From: Sedimenticola sp.
Lineage (GTDB): Bacteria > Pseudomonadota > Gammaproteobacteria > Chromatiales > Chromatiaceae
NCBI GenBank assembly: GCA_002869585.1
Contig: PKUO01000045.1
Location: 209,278-273,277 of the forward strand
DNA length: 64,000 nucleotides
Direction: 5' to 3'
In this document: piece after piece, positions 38,972 to 47,644 of the stretch
Numbering within the stretch: position 1 is the first letter of the stretch
Layout of the letters: each line of letters starts with the position of its first letter
Made by a program: the position numbers and the translations under genes
The notes under the pieces: model-generated
Seen by the model: only the letters and a program-made list of their open reading frames with translations
Databases searched by the model: none
Told to the model about the DNA's origin: nothing

Positions 38972-39453
38972 TCCAGGACTGGCAGGGTCTCAACCAGGTA
39001 GTCAGTGGTGGTCAGACAGGTGTCGATCGGGCTGGGTTGGATGCCGCGCAAGAGTTGGAAATACCCATCGGTGGTTGGTGCCCCAAAGGCAGAAAAGCGG
39101 AGGATGGCAAAATTGCGGACCGCTATTCGCTGAGGGAGACGGCATCCGGCGACTATGCCGTCAGAACTGAATGGAATGTGCGTGATTCAGATGCCACCCT
39201 GATTCTCAATCTGGGTGCCTTGGAGGGAGGAACCGCATTGACCGAGGTCTTTGCACGGCAGCACCAGCGTCCCTGCCTGATCGTGGCACTCGACCAGCAT
39301 GCAGATGCCCAACTGGTCATTGACTGGCTCAGGGATAATCAGGTAGGCGTGTTGAATATTGCCGGTCCAAGAGAATCGAAAAGACCAGGGGTTTATGGCG
39401 CAGCCAGAGAGTTTCTGCTGGAACTGCTGGTTCAGACCAACATCAGGCCCTAA
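38968..39453 (+). CDS. Putative molybdenum-carrier / SLOG-fold nucleotide-binding protein
   Basis: A 161-residue Rossmann-like protein starting with VVSGGQTGVDRAGLDAA, then GGWCPKGRKAEDGKIADRY, DATLILNLGALEGGTALTE and NIAGPRESKRPGVYGAA. This pattern is the bacterial putative molybdenum carrier family, related to the SLOG/YpsA-LOG nucleotide-binding folds. Cofactor or nucleotide binding is likely through the GGQTGVD and GGT loops; molybdopterin carriage is only a family label. It is translationally coupled to the patatin gene. Confidence 0.85.
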   Translation: MIQDWQGLNQVVSGGQTGVDRAGLDAAQELEIPIGGWCPKGRKAEDGKIADRYSLRETASGDYAVRTEWNVRDSDATLILNLGALEGGTALTEVFARQHQRPCLIVALDQHADAQLVIDWLRDNQVGVLNIAGPRESKRPGVYGAAREFLLELLVQTNIRP

Positions 39454-39587
39454 TAGCCAGAATCGGGGTAGTATCTTCAAACCGGATACAAATGTTCAAT
39501 ATTGGCCTGTTGTGATAGCGCTGTTCGGGGACTAGTCTGAGGAACAAGATTTACCTCTTAAATGGTTTTTATAGTCAGGAGACTCAT

Positions 39588-40136
39588 ATGAATTTATTGG
39601 AAATGCTGTTGGATGATAAAAACAGTTCCGCGATTGGTGAAATTGCCCGTCAGTTCAACCTGAATCCGGATCAGGCCAAGAGCGCAATGGGGCAGATCGC
39701 ACCGGCCCTGGCCAAGGGACTGCAGAACAACGTCTCCCAGGGTGGGTTGGGTGATTTGATGAGTGCGCTGGGAAAAGGCAATCATCAGCGCTACCTGGAT
39801 GATCCGTCTTCACTGGCCTCGGCAGATAGCCTGCAGGATGGAAACAATATCCTCGGTCATATCTTCGGCAGCAAGGATGTCAGCCGTCAGGTGGCCTCGC
39901 AGGCCGCCTCTCAGACCGGACTCGATGATGGCATGATCAAGAAAATGTTGCCCATGGTCGCCTCCCTGGCGATGGGAGCTATGAGTAAGAACGCGGCATC
40001 GAGCGGCATGTTGGGTGCCAGTTCCGCCGGACAGGATTCGGGTGTGGCAGGCATGCTGGCCAGCTTTCTTGATGCGGATAAGGATGGTTCTATCGTCGAT
40101 GATCTGGCGAGTATGGCGGGGAAGTTTTTTCGCTGA
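39588..40136 (+). CDS. DUF937-family protein
   Basis: A 182-residue protein with an N-terminal YidB-like/DUF937 region (IARQFNLNPDQAKSAMGQIAPALAKGL) and a Gly/Ser/Ala/Met-rich centre (LPMVASLAMGAMSKNAASSG). It ends in an EF-hand-like DADKDGSIVDDLASM. The family is widespread and uncharacterised. The EF-hand-like DxDxDG loop hints at calcium binding, an inference only. A strong terminator follows. Confidence 0.85.
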   Translation: MNLLEMLLDDKNSSAIGEIARQFNLNPDQAKSAMGQIAPALAKGLQNNVSQGGLGDLMSALGKGNHQRYLDDPSSLASADSLQDGNNILGHIFGSKDVSRQVASQAASQTGLDDGMIKKMLPMVASLAMGAMSKNAASSGMLGASSAGQDSGVAGMLASFLDADKDGSIVDDLASMAGKFFR

Positions 40137-40167
40137 TCTAATCAATCAAGAGCAGTGTATATCAATG

Positions 40168-40197
40168 AAAATCGGGAGCTTTCTAGCTCCCGATTTT
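40168..40197. terminator. Intrinsic terminator after the DUF937 gene
   Basis: AAAATCGGGAGCT and its exact reverse complement flank a four-base loop. The A-run and T-run on the two sides make it usable in both directions, ending the DUF937 gene and possibly tRNA-Glu(CTC) on the other strand. Confidence 0.88.
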
Positions 40198-40332
40198 CGT
40201 TTCCAGCGTCTAAACATGAGGATGTCTATAGTTACATTTTATTCTATTGATTCTGCGGAACCAAAAATGTTTTTGTATTTACGCTATGCAAACAATCAAA
40301 CGCATTGTTCACTGGAGACATCAGTCGAGAAA

Positions 40333-40408
40333 TGGTACTCCCTAGGGGACTCGAACCCCTGTTACCGCCGTGAGAGGGCAGCGTCCTAGGCCACTAGACG
40401 AAGGGAGC
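40333..40408 (-). tRNA. tRNA-Glu (anticodon CTC)
   Basis: A 76-base cloverleaf on the minus strand with the Glu-type D-arm (TTCGTCTAGTGGCCTAGGAC), anticodon loop CCTCTCA giving CTC, T-arm AGGGGTTCGAGTCCCCT and encoded CCA. It differs from the TTC isoacceptor in this window by a G1-U72 wobble, discriminator A73 instead of G73 and a T-G pair in the anticodon stem. It reads GAG. Confidence 0.93.
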
Positions 40409-40428
40409 AGAAATTTGCCAAGAGGTGT

Positions 40429-40456
40429 ATTATACGCGAGCCGATGACAAGGCAAA
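40429..40456 (-). promoter_or_regulatory. Sigma-70 promoter of tRNA-Glu(CTC)
   Basis: A consensus TATAAT (40434-40429, minus strand) lies 20 bases upstream of the tRNA, with TTTGCC (40456-40451) 16 bases further up. The region also borders the divergent pcnB start. Confidence 0.65.
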
Positions 40457-40482
40457 AGAGAGATTTGCGACTCATTTGAGTC

Positions 40483-41832
40483 TTGGCGGATGAAATCAAA
40501 ATAAATAGAAGTGAAGGCACGACGATTATCACACCGATTGTAATTCCGCGTCCGGAGCACAAAATTTCCCGGGCGAATATCAGCGAAAATGCCGTTAAGG
40601 TATTGTATCGATTAAAGAATGCCGGGTTTCAAGCCTATCTGGTGGGCGGTGGCGTGCGTGACCTTTTACTGGGGCGCGAGCCAAAAGACTTCGATATCGC
40701 CACCGACGCCCATCCGGAGGAAGTCAGGCGGGTGTTCAGCAACTGCCGTTTGATTGGCCGGCGTTTTCGCCTGGCCCATGTGCATTTCGGGCGGGATATC
40801 GTCGAGGTGGCAACCTTCCGGGGTAACGTCGATCCTGATGCCGAAGTCGATCATGAATCCGAAAACGGCATGCTGTTGCGGGACAATGTCTACGGATCAA
40901 TTGAGGAGGATGCCATTCGGCGAGATTTTACCGTCAATGCACTCTATTACAATATTGAGGATTTCTCCGTTGTCGATTACGTCGATGGCGTCAAGGATCT
41001 CGAGGCCGGTGTGTTGCGCCTGCTGGGCGATCCGGAGACGCGTTACCGGGAAGATCCGGTGCGTATGCTGCGGGCGGTCCGATTCGCGGCGAAACTGGGC
41101 TTTCTCATTAATCCCCAATGCGAAAAACCGATTTTTGAATTGGGCGACCTGCTGGACGATATACCTGCAGCAAGGCTGTTTGAAGAGGTGCTGAAACTGT
41201 TTATGGGCGGTGTTTCGCTCAACACCTTCGAAAAACTCCGACACTATGATCTGTTTGGACGCCTGTTCCCTGATACCGAAGAGTACCTCTCCCACGAGGA
41301 GTTTGGTTTTCCAGTAACCTTCGTCAATCGCGGCCTGGAAAACACGGATAACCGGATTGCCGAGGGCAAGCCTGTGACTCCCGCCTTTCTGTTCGCTGTA
41401 CTCTTATGGGAGCCGGTCAGGCAGATGGCCAATCGCATGATGGCGAATGGCGACTCACCCCTGCAGGCGATGCAACAGGCGGGCAACGAAATTGTCTTCC
41501 GCCAGTCACAACGCATTGCCATTCCCAAACGTTTCAGCCTGCCGATGCGCGAGATATGGAATCTGCAGCATCGTTTTACGCAGAGGAACGGCAAGCGGCC
41601 GCTACGCCTGTTGAGCCATCCACGTTTTCGCGCAGCCTATGATTTTCTGCTTCTGCGCGCCGAAGGCGGTGAAACCGAGATGGAACTGGCTAATTGGTGG
41701 ACGGAGTTCCAGGAGGCCTCTGAGGAAGATAAAAACCGCATGATGAGTCAACCGAAAGGGGATTCAGAGGGCGTAAAACGCAAACGGCGGCGTAGAAGAA
41801 AACCCAAGGTAAAAAAACAGGATCAAGAATGA
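40483..41832 (+). CDS. pcnB: Poly(A) polymerase I
   Basis: A 449-residue class II nucleotidyltransferase. It has the head domain LVGGGVRDLLLGREPKDFDIATDAHP with catalytic DxD, RRFRLAHVHF, the neck RRDFTVNALYYN and YREDPVRMLRAVRFAAKLGF, and a basic C-terminal tail (KRKRRRRRKPKVKK). The basic tail and length identify PcnB rather than a CCA-adding enzyme; tRNAs here encode their own CCA, which is consistent. The start is a TTG at 40483 with a weak ribosome-binding site. It overlaps folK by four bases, in the conserved pcnB-folK-panB-panC arrangement. Confidence 0.95.
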   Translation: MADEIKINRSEGTTIITPIVIPRPEHKISRANISENAVKVLYRLKNAGFQAYLVGGGVRDLLLGREPKDFDIATDAHPEEVRRVFSNCRLIGRRFRLAHVHFGRDIVEVATFRGNVDPDAEVDHESENGMLLRDNVYGSIEEDAIRRDFTVNALYYNIEDFSVVDYVDGVKDLEAGVLRLLGDPETRYREDPVRMLRAVRFAAKLGFLINPQCEKPIFELGDLLDDIPAARLFEEVLKLFMGGVSLNTFEKLRHYDLFGRLFPDTEEYLSHEEFGFPVTFVNRGLENTDNRIAEGKPVTPAFLFAVLLWEPVRQMANRMMANGDSPLQAMQQAGNEIVFRQSQRIAIPKRFSLPMREIWNLQHRFTQRNGKRPLRLLSHPRFRAAYDFLLLRAEGGETEMELANWWTEFQEASEEDKNRMMSQPKGDSEGVKRKRRRRRKPKVKKQDQE

Positions 41833-42344
41833 TTGCCGATGAACCATCCGCAATGGATGGATTGGCCGATGTCTATATTGCGCTTGGCAGTAATCTGGAT
41901 AATCCCCAGGCACATCTGGAATCTGCACTAAGCGAAATTGAGAAAACCCCCGGGATAGCGCAGGTCAGGTCTTCCCGGTTTTACCGGACGACCCCGGTAG
42001 GTGGTCCGCCAGGTCAGGCGGATTACATCAATGCTGCTGCCCGCATGAAAACCAACATTTCCCCCGAACTGTTATTGAAGACTCTGCAGGAGATTGAACA
42101 GGCGCACGGTCGAGTCCGGCATGTGCGTTGGGGGGCAAGAACCCTTGATCTGGACATCCTGTTGTATGGTCAGCGAGTGATAGATGATGTTGATCTGATT
42201 ATTCCCCATCCCAGGATGCATGAGCGGGCATTCGTGTTGATCCCATTGCTGGATATTGCTCCGGGGGATCTGGATATTCCGGGAAAAGGATTGTTGAATG
42301 CCCTGGTTGCAGGCATCTCACGGAATGGTGTTTCTGAAATTTAG
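41829..42344 (+). CDS. folK: FolK: 6-hydroxymethyl-7,8-dihydropterin pyrophosphokinase
   Basis: A 171-residue enzyme with the full HPPK pattern: YIALGSNLDNPQAHLESAL, FYRTTPVGGPPGQADYINAA, and the signature RWGARTLDLDILLYG carrying the two Mg-binding Asp residues, then IPHPRMHERAFVLIPL. It transfers pyrophosphate from ATP to the pterin in folate synthesis. The first ten residues before VYIALGSN look like an extension. It is coupled to pcnB by ATGA overlap. Confidence 0.96.
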   Translation: MIADEPSAMDGLADVYIALGSNLDNPQAHLESALSEIEKTPGIAQVRSSRFYRTTPVGGPPGQADYINAAARMKTNISPELLLKTLQEIEQAHGRVRHVRWGARTLDLDILLYGQRVIDDVDLIIPHPRMHERAFVLIPLLDIAPGDLDIPGKGLLNALVAGISRNGVSEI

Positions 42345-42419
42345 GGAATCAGTATTGGCCGGGTGATGACCATGGCTTAAAGTGAAGGGGATAGCTGTCT
42401 ACCCAGGGTTTTTGGATTT

Positions 42420-42446
42420 ATCTCGGCTAAAGCCGCTCCCACGGAA
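42420..42446. repeat. REP-like palindromic element
   Basis: The minus-strand sequence GTGGGAGCGGCTTTAGCCG matches the GTAGGAGCGGCTTTAGCCGC type of repetitive extragenic palindrome common in Pseudomonas and relatives. CGGCT and AGCCG form the short stem. It lies in the 221-base gap between folK and panB. Only one copy is present in this window. Confidence 0.55.
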
Positions 42447-42565
42447 TGACAGATTCACCTAGGGAAAACACTATTTCAATCCTGCCCTGACGCTGTTCTA
42501 ATATTGCGTTGCAGCATCAACGGTTACTGCAACCCAGAGTCAAGAATATAGAGAGGAAGCCCGAT

Positions 42566-43363
42566 ATGTCGCGTGTGACGACTGCCAGCCTGATGCAGAT
42601 GAAGCAGAAGGGCGAGAAGATCGCCGTTTTAACCAGCTATGACGCCAGCTTTACCGTGCTTCTCGAGAATGCGGGTGTTGAAGTGATTCTGGTCGGTGAT
42701 TCCCTGGGCATGGTGATTCAGGGACAGGAGAGCACTCTGCCCGTGGATGTGGATGATATGGTTTATCACACGCAGTGTGTCGCCCGCGGACGCCGCAATG
42801 CACTGCTGGTGTCCGATATGCCGTTTATGAGCTATAGCTCGGCAGATCAGGCGCTGGGTACCGCCGGGCGGCTGATGAAAGACGGTGGAGCGCACATGGT
42901 TAAATTGGAGGGCGGCGCCACTCAGCTTGAGACAGTGCGCCAGCTAACGGCCAACGGTATTCCGGTATGCGCCCATCTGGGTCTGTTGCCCCAGTCTGTC
43001 CACAAACTGGGGGGCTACAGGGTCCAGGGGCGTGATGAGGAATCCGCCCAGATCATGAAAGAGGATGCGCTTGCCCTTGAGCAGGCGGGTGCGCAGATGC
43101 TGGTGCTGGAGTGCGTACCCAAGGCGCTGGCTGCTGAGATCAGTCAGTCGCTTGCCATTCCCGTGATTGGTATCGGGGCAGGGCCGGATTGTGATGGGCA
43201 GGTCTTGGTGCTGTATGACATGCTGGGTATCACCCCCCGCTATGCGCCGCGTTTCTCCAAGAACTTTCTCGCTGAAACCCACTCGGTCGCCGAGGCGATC
43301 GCCGCCTATGTCAAGGCGGTCAAAGAGGTGAAATTTCCCGCTGCAGAGCAGAGTTTCGAATGA
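42566..43363 (+). CDS. panB: PanB: ketopantoate hydroxymethyltransferase
   Basis: A 265-residue TIM-barrel enzyme with [69 protein letters not shown] and [21 protein letters not shown]. It makes ketopantoate from 2-ketoisovalerate and methylene-tetrahydrofolate. The ATG at 42566 follows AGAGAGGAAG; upstream in-frame codons are not family-like. It overlaps panC by four bases. Confidence 0.97.
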   Translation: MSRVTTASLMQMKQKGEKIAVLTSYDASFTVLLENAGVEVILVGDSLGMVIQGQESTLPVDVDDMVYHTQCVARGRRNALLVSDMPFMSYSSADQALGTAGRLMKDGGAHMVKLEGGATQLETVRQLTANGIPVCAHLGLLPQSVHKLGGYRVQGRDEESAQIMKEDALALEQAGAQMLVLECVPKALAAEISQSLAIPVIGIGAGPDCDGQVLVLYDMLGITPRYAPRFSKNFLAETHSVAEAIAAYVKAVKEVKFPAAEQSFE

Positions 43364-44214
43364 ACAGGGTAAATTCAGTGAAGGACCTGCGGGCGCAGGT
43401 TCGGCAGTGGAGAAAAGCGGGAGAGAGGGTCGCCCTGATCCCGACCATGGGCAATCTCCATTCCGGGCATCTGCATTTGGTGGAACAAGCGCAGGCGGTA
43501 TCGGATCGGACGGTTGTCTCCATTTTTGTCAATCCCATGCAGTTTGGCGCCGGCGAGGATTTTGAAAGCTATCCCCGCACTATGCTATCAGACAGCGAGA
43601 AACTGGAGAGTATCGCGACAGACCTGTTGTTTGCGCCATCGGTGGCCGAGGTCTATCCCAAACCCCAGTCACAACAGACACGGATTGAGGTGCCTCTGAT
43701 CTCCGATATCCTCTGCGGCTCTTCGCGGCCAGGCCATTTTGTTGGCGTGGCAACGGTGGTGTGCAAGCTGTTCAACATGGTGCTGCCGGATGTGGCGCTG
43801 TTCGGAGAGAAGGATTTCCAGCAGCTGATGGTGATACGGCGCATGGTCGAGGACCTCTGCATGCCCGTGGAGATCATCGGTGTACCTACAGTTCGCGAGC
43901 CCGATGGACTGGCGCTCAGTTCGCGCAACGGCTATCTGAGTGACGAGGAGCGGGCAATGGCGCCAGCTCTCTTTCGTATCCTCAGTGAGACAGCGGATGC
44001 CATTCAGGCAGGGAGTTGTGATTTCCCGCTGTTGGAAACACGGGCCAATGACGCCTTGCAAGCGGCTGGCTTCCGCCCGGATTATTTCAGGATACGCCGG
44101 TCAGATGATCTGGTCGAGGCGACGGCAGCTGACCGGAATCTGGTTATTCTCGCTGCAGCCCATCTCGGCAGGGCACGCCTGATAGACAACCTGACAGTCA
44201 ATCTGTCGGCGTGA
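43360..44214 (+). CDS. panC: PanC: pantothenate synthetase
   Basis: A 284-residue enzyme with the HIGH-like [61 protein letters not shown] and [17 protein letters not shown]. It condenses pantoate (from PanB plus a reductase) with beta-alanine (from PanD, encoded 3 kb away) using ATP. Confidence 0.97.
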   Translation: MNRVNSVKDLRAQVRQWRKAGERVALIPTMGNLHSGHLHLVEQAQAVSDRTVVSIFVNPMQFGAGEDFESYPRTMLSDSEKLESIATDLLFAPSVAEVYPKPQSQQTRIEVPLISDILCGSSRPGHFVGVATVVCKLFNMVLPDVALFGEKDFQQLMVIRRMVEDLCMPVEIIGVPTVREPDGLALSSRNGYLSDEERAMAPALFRILSETADAIQAGSCDFPLLETRANDALQAAGFRPDYFRIRRSDDLVEATAADRNLVILAAAHLGRARLIDNLTVNLSA

Positions 44215-44309
44215 GGGCGCGGTGATCTGCTCGCTGGCCCCGTTTAGACACTGACCCGGCCCAGGGGTAAAATACCCCGCTTCGCAATTGATATAAAGAC
44301 AGGCATTGG

Positions 44310-45917
44310 ATGATGGTCGCTAAACGCATCGCCTTCGAGGTTGTGGTTTTTATCCTTTTTTTCGTGTTGTTTTCAAACAGCTGGGCTGAAACCGCTGCGC
44401 AGGATGCAACGAAAGAGGCAGAGGTCATCCAGGAGTCAGTTCCGGAGAGCCTGAAAAGCCCGCGCGCCACCATGGAGACCTTTCTCCAGGCGATGAGTGA
44501 GATCAAGGGTGGTGCATCGGACAGAATTGACGCTGCCACATCGACACTCGACCTCTCCGATATCAACACCCTGGTGAGGAAGGAACGGGCCAAAGACCTG
44601 GCCTGGATGCTGCTCGAGGTGCTGGATCGCACCCAGGTTGTCAATATCAAAAAGATCCCGGCGCGGACCGAAGGCAACCCCTACCTGTTCAAAACCTATA
44701 AAAATGGCGAAATAAAAATATCCCGTAACGAGGCGGGGTACTGGCTGTTCGACAGGGCGACAGTGGACAAGTTGCCCCTGATCATGGATGAAGTCTCCGA
44801 GACCCGGCGCGTGGAAGGCAAGGATGCGGAGGCCTCCTCCGTTCCCTGGCATATCCGCTTGCGTCAAAAGATCCCGGCGACGCTAAAGGAATCGACCTTT
44901 CTGTTACAGAACTGGCAGTGGATTGGCCTGTTCCTGATGATTCTGATCGGCGTGGTGCTGGATAAAATCGTCGCATTTTTTCTGAGAAGCTTCGTACGCC
45001 GCTGGCGGGATAACTCCCGGCACAAGGAGTTCAAGGAGATATCCGATCATATCCTTCGTCCTCTGGGGCTAATGGTAATGGCGATTGTCTGGTGGATTTC
45101 GATCAACCTCATGGGGCTGCCCGAAGGCGCAATGCTGATACTGCTGGTGGCAGTGAAATTCCTCGCCAGCATATCCGGGGTCTGGGCCGCTTACCGGTTG
45201 GTTGATCTGGTGTCTGCGTTTCTGCACAAGCGCGCCCAGATGACCAAGAACAAGCTGGATGATGCCTTGGTGCCGCTCATCCCCCGCACCCTGAAAATCT
45301 TTGTCACCGTGATAGGCTTTGTCTTTATCGCGGATAATCTCAATATTGATATATCCAGCCTGCTGGCCGGTCTTGGACTGGGCGGCCTGGCCTTTGCTCT
45401 GGCCGCAAAAGATATGGTGCAGAATCTGTTCGGTTCGGTGACTGTTCTGATGGATAGGACCTTTTCGGTGGGTGATTGGATTATCGTTGATGGGGCCGAA
45501 GGCAGTGTCGAGAGAATCGGGTTTCGCAGCACACGCATCCGCACCTTCTACAATTCACTGGTAACTGTTCCCAACTCCAAGTTCATTACAGCAACCGTCG
45601 ATAACATGGGCGAAAGGCGCTACCGGCGCCTCTCCTGCAAGCTGTCCATTACCTATAACACACCGCCGGATCGTATCGAGGCCTTCTGCGAAGGCATCAG
45701 GGAACTGGTTCGCCAGCACCCCTACATGCGCAAGGACTACTATCAGGTCTATCTCAATGAGTTTGCCGCATCCTCACTGGATGTGCTTTTATACGTGTTC
45801 TGGGAGACGCCTGAATGGAATACGGAACTGCGTGAGCGGCATCGTTTCATGCTCGATATACTGCGCTTGGCACAGCGTCTGGATGTTGAGTTTGCCTTCC
45901 CGACCCAAACCATTTAG
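44310..45917 (+). CDS. MscS-family mechanosensitive channel with periplasmic N-terminal domain
   Basis: A 535-residue protein. A signal peptide or first helix (1-27, ending NSWA) precedes a ~170-residue periplasmic domain and about five membrane segments (near 203-225, 245-265, 270-300, 325-340, 345-370). The last is the pore helix GLGLGGLAFALAAKDMVQNLFGSV. The MscS beta-domain follows (VGDWIIVDGAEGSVERIGFRSTRIRT, VPNSKF). It is larger than MscS and smaller than MscK, like YbdG/YnaI-class channels. It would release solutes under hypo-osmotic stress. Confidence 0.9.
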   Translation: MMVAKRIAFEVVVFILFFVLFSNSWAETAAQDATKEAEVIQESVPESLKSPRATMETFLQAMSEIKGGASDRIDAATSTLDLSDINTLVRKERAKDLAWMLLEVLDRTQVVNIKKIPARTEGNPYLFKTYKNGEIKISRNEAGYWLFDRATVDKLPLIMDEVSETRRVEGKDAEASSVPWHIRLRQKIPATLKESTFLLQNWQWIGLFLMILIGVVLDKIVAFFLRSFVRRWRDNSRHKEFKEISDHILRPLGLMVMAIVWWISINLMGLPEGAMLILLVAVKFLASISGVWAAYRLVDLVSAFLHKRAQMTKNKLDDALVPLIPRTLKIFVTVIGFVFIADNLNIDISSLLAGLGLGGLAFALAAKDMVQNLFGSVTVLMDRTFSVGDWIIVDGAEGSVERIGFRSTRIRTFYNSLVTVPNSKFITATVDNMGERRYRRLSCKLSITYNTPPDRIEAFCEGIRELVRQHPYMRKDYYQVYLNEFAASSLDVLLYVFWETPEWNTELRERHRFMLDILRLAQRLDVEFAFPTQTI

Positions 45918-46067
45918 ATGAAGCAGGAGGGTGATGCCACAACCTCTTCCGAGCTGGAACAGACCCAGGCGTTTGATCTTGGGCAGAAGCTTGCCAAAGA
46001 GATTGTTGCTGAGACAACAGGAGCGGGAGTCAGGCCACCACCTGTGGTGTTTCCACCGGCCCACTAA
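45918..46067 (+). CDS. Possible 49-residue small protein between the channel and Sel1 genes
   Basis: An ATG directly abuts the channel's stop codon (TAGATG). It opens a 49-codon frame (MKQEGDATTSSELEQTQAFD..., ending VVFPPAH) that stops 13 bases before the next gene's ATG. The arrangement would allow translation by re-initiation. There is no independent ribosome-binding site and I recognise no family, so it may simply be a chance frame. Confidence 0.3.
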   Translation: MKQEGDATTSSELEQTQAFDLGQKLAKEIVAETTGAGVRPPPVVFPPAH

Positions 46068-46080
46068 GGATAGGGAAGAT

Positions 46081-47085
46081 ATGAGAGTTTTGATTGGGAT
46101 AATTACTGTCTTTTTTGCACTGGCGGGTCAGGTAATGGCGGATGCGGTGCAAGAGGGGTATGAAGCGTTCCAGCGGAAGGACTGGACTGCAGCTCACAGA
46201 TTGTGGTTGCCCGAGGCGGAATCGGGCGATGTCCGTGCACAGTTCTACCTGAGCGTGCTCTACGCCGAGGGCATGGGGGTTTCGCCCAGTCCTGATCTCT
46301 CCACCACCTGGCTGAAGAGAGCGGCAGAGGGTGGTTTTCCTCCTGCCCAGTTTAACCTGGGTAATCTGCACCAACAGGGCGACTGGGTTGAAAAAAATGA
46401 TGCCCAATCAGCATACTGGTGGTCACTGGCGGCCAAAAGCGGCTTTTCCAAAGCCCAATACAACCTGGCCTCACTCTATTCCCTGGGGCGTGGTGTTGAA
46501 CAGGATTTGGACAAAGCCATCTACTGGTATCGCAAAGCGGCCCAGGGCGGTTCTGAAAAGGCCAAGAATACGCTTGCCACGTTGGGCCTGCCGTTTGCTG
46601 AAACAACCGCCTTCGAAGCGGGTTCAGCAGATGCCGGCCAGATAATAGAGGCGACCTCCACAAAGCTTGCCGCCAATCAGAATTATTTAAAAACTAATAA
46701 TAATATTAACAATGAGTTAAAGTCGGAATCTAATGTAATTGATAAAAATAATTCCAGATCGACTGATGACGGTATATTGCCTGTGAGACAGGATTTTCGA
46801 TGGATTCAGATGCAACCGGATGACAATTTCACGGTCCAAATATTCGCCTCTGACAAGAGCGGAAGCGCAGGGGAAATTGTCGAGAATTTAAAAATGGCTG
46901 AACATGTTGCTGTTTTTCGATATTCTCGCTTCGGAGAGGAGTGGTTTGCTGTAATTGTTGGCAGTTATGCAACACTAGAGGATGCAAAGAGTGCGGTTGA
47001 AACCTTTCCCGAGGCAATCAGGAATGATAAGCCCTGGATTAAAAAATTCCGGATCATAAAAGCGGCAATGGACCCCCAAGGGTAA
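46081..47085 (+). CDS. Exported Sel1-repeat protein with C-terminal SPOR domain
   Basis: A 334-residue protein. A signal peptide (about 1-20, ending VMA) is followed by Sel1/TPR-like repeats (AQFYLSVLYAEGMGVSPSPDLSTTWLKRAAEGG, AQFNLGNLHQQGD, AQYNLASLYSLGRGVEQD). A Asn/Ser-rich linker (about 200-240) precedes a SPOR-like domain (NFTVQIFASDKSG through WFAVIVGSYATLEDAKSAV). SPOR domains bind denuded septal peptidoglycan, so a periplasmic division or envelope role is likely. The linker DNA (46680-46760) is strikingly AT-rich. The ATG at 46081 follows AGGATAGGGAAGAT. Confidence 0.85.
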   Translation: MRVLIGIITVFFALAGQVMADAVQEGYEAFQRKDWTAAHRLWLPEAESGDVRAQFYLSVLYAEGMGVSPSPDLSTTWLKRAAEGGFPPAQFNLGNLHQQGDWVEKNDAQSAYWWSLAAKSGFSKAQYNLASLYSLGRGVEQDLDKAIYWYRKAAQGGSEKAKNTLATLGLPFAETTAFEAGSADAGQIIEATSTKLAANQNYLKTNNNINNELKSESNVIDKNNSRSTDDGILPVRQDFRWIQMQPDDNFTVQIFASDKSGSAGEIVENLKMAEHVAVFRYSRFGEEWFAVIVGSYATLEDAKSAVETFPEAIRNDKPWIKKFRIIKAAMDPQG

Positions 47086-47168
47086 AAAATTGAAAATGCT
47101 GCATTGCAATATGCAGGCATTTAAGCTAATAATAAGTTGTTTTTTTTGTTACGAGGAGTCTGTTCCCG

Positions 47169-47549
47169 ATGCAGTTGACGCTTCTGAAATGCAAATTGCA
47201 CCGTGCCTGTGTGACTCATTCCGAGTTGGACTATGAGGGGTCATGTGCCATTGATAAGGATTTGCTGGATCTTGCCGGCATACATCCCTATGAACAGATC
47301 CAGATCTACAACGTAGCCAACGGCGAGCGGTTTACCACCTATGCTATTGAGGCCGCCCGTGGTTCACGAATCATTTCTGTGAACGGTGCTGCGGCGCATA
47401 AGGCCTCTCCCGGTGACAGAATTATCATTTGCGCCTATGCGACACTGGATCAACAAGAAGTCGCAAGTTTCAAGCCCACGCTGGTTTACTGTGATGAACA
47501 CAACTTCGTGACGGGCACCAGCGATCAGATTGCAACCCAGGTTGCCTGA
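47169..47549 (+). CDS. panD: PanD: aspartate 1-decarboxylase
   Basis: A 126-residue pyruvoyl enzyme. The proenzyme cleavage site YEGSCAID (G24-S25) is intact, the substrate arginine lies in [11 protein letters not shown], and [19 protein letters not shown] follows. Self-cleavage yields the pyruvoyl group that decarboxylates aspartate to beta-alanine for PanC. ACGAGGAG precedes the start region. It is monocistronic with its own terminator. Confidence 0.96.
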   Translation: MQLTLLKCKLHRACVTHSELDYEGSCAIDKDLLDLAGIHPYEQIQIYNVANGERFTTYAIEAARGSRIISVNGAAAHKASPGDRIIICAYATLDQQEVASFKPTLVYCDEHNFVTGTSDQIATQVA

Positions 47550-47567
47550 GTAGGGTATTCAGTTCAG

Positions 47568-47603
47568 AAAAAGCCGGTCAGCTAAGTAGCTGACCGGCTT
47601 TTT
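47568..47603. terminator. Strong intrinsic terminator between panD and glgA
   Basis: A 16-bp perfect inverted repeat (arms 47568-47583 and 47588-47603, core GCCGGTCAGCT) with a four-base loop and A/T runs on both sides. It can end both convergent genes. Confidence 0.93.
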
Positions 47604-47644
47604 CGTTTTCCGCCATCTCGGAAGGTTCATCGAGCCATCAGGCA

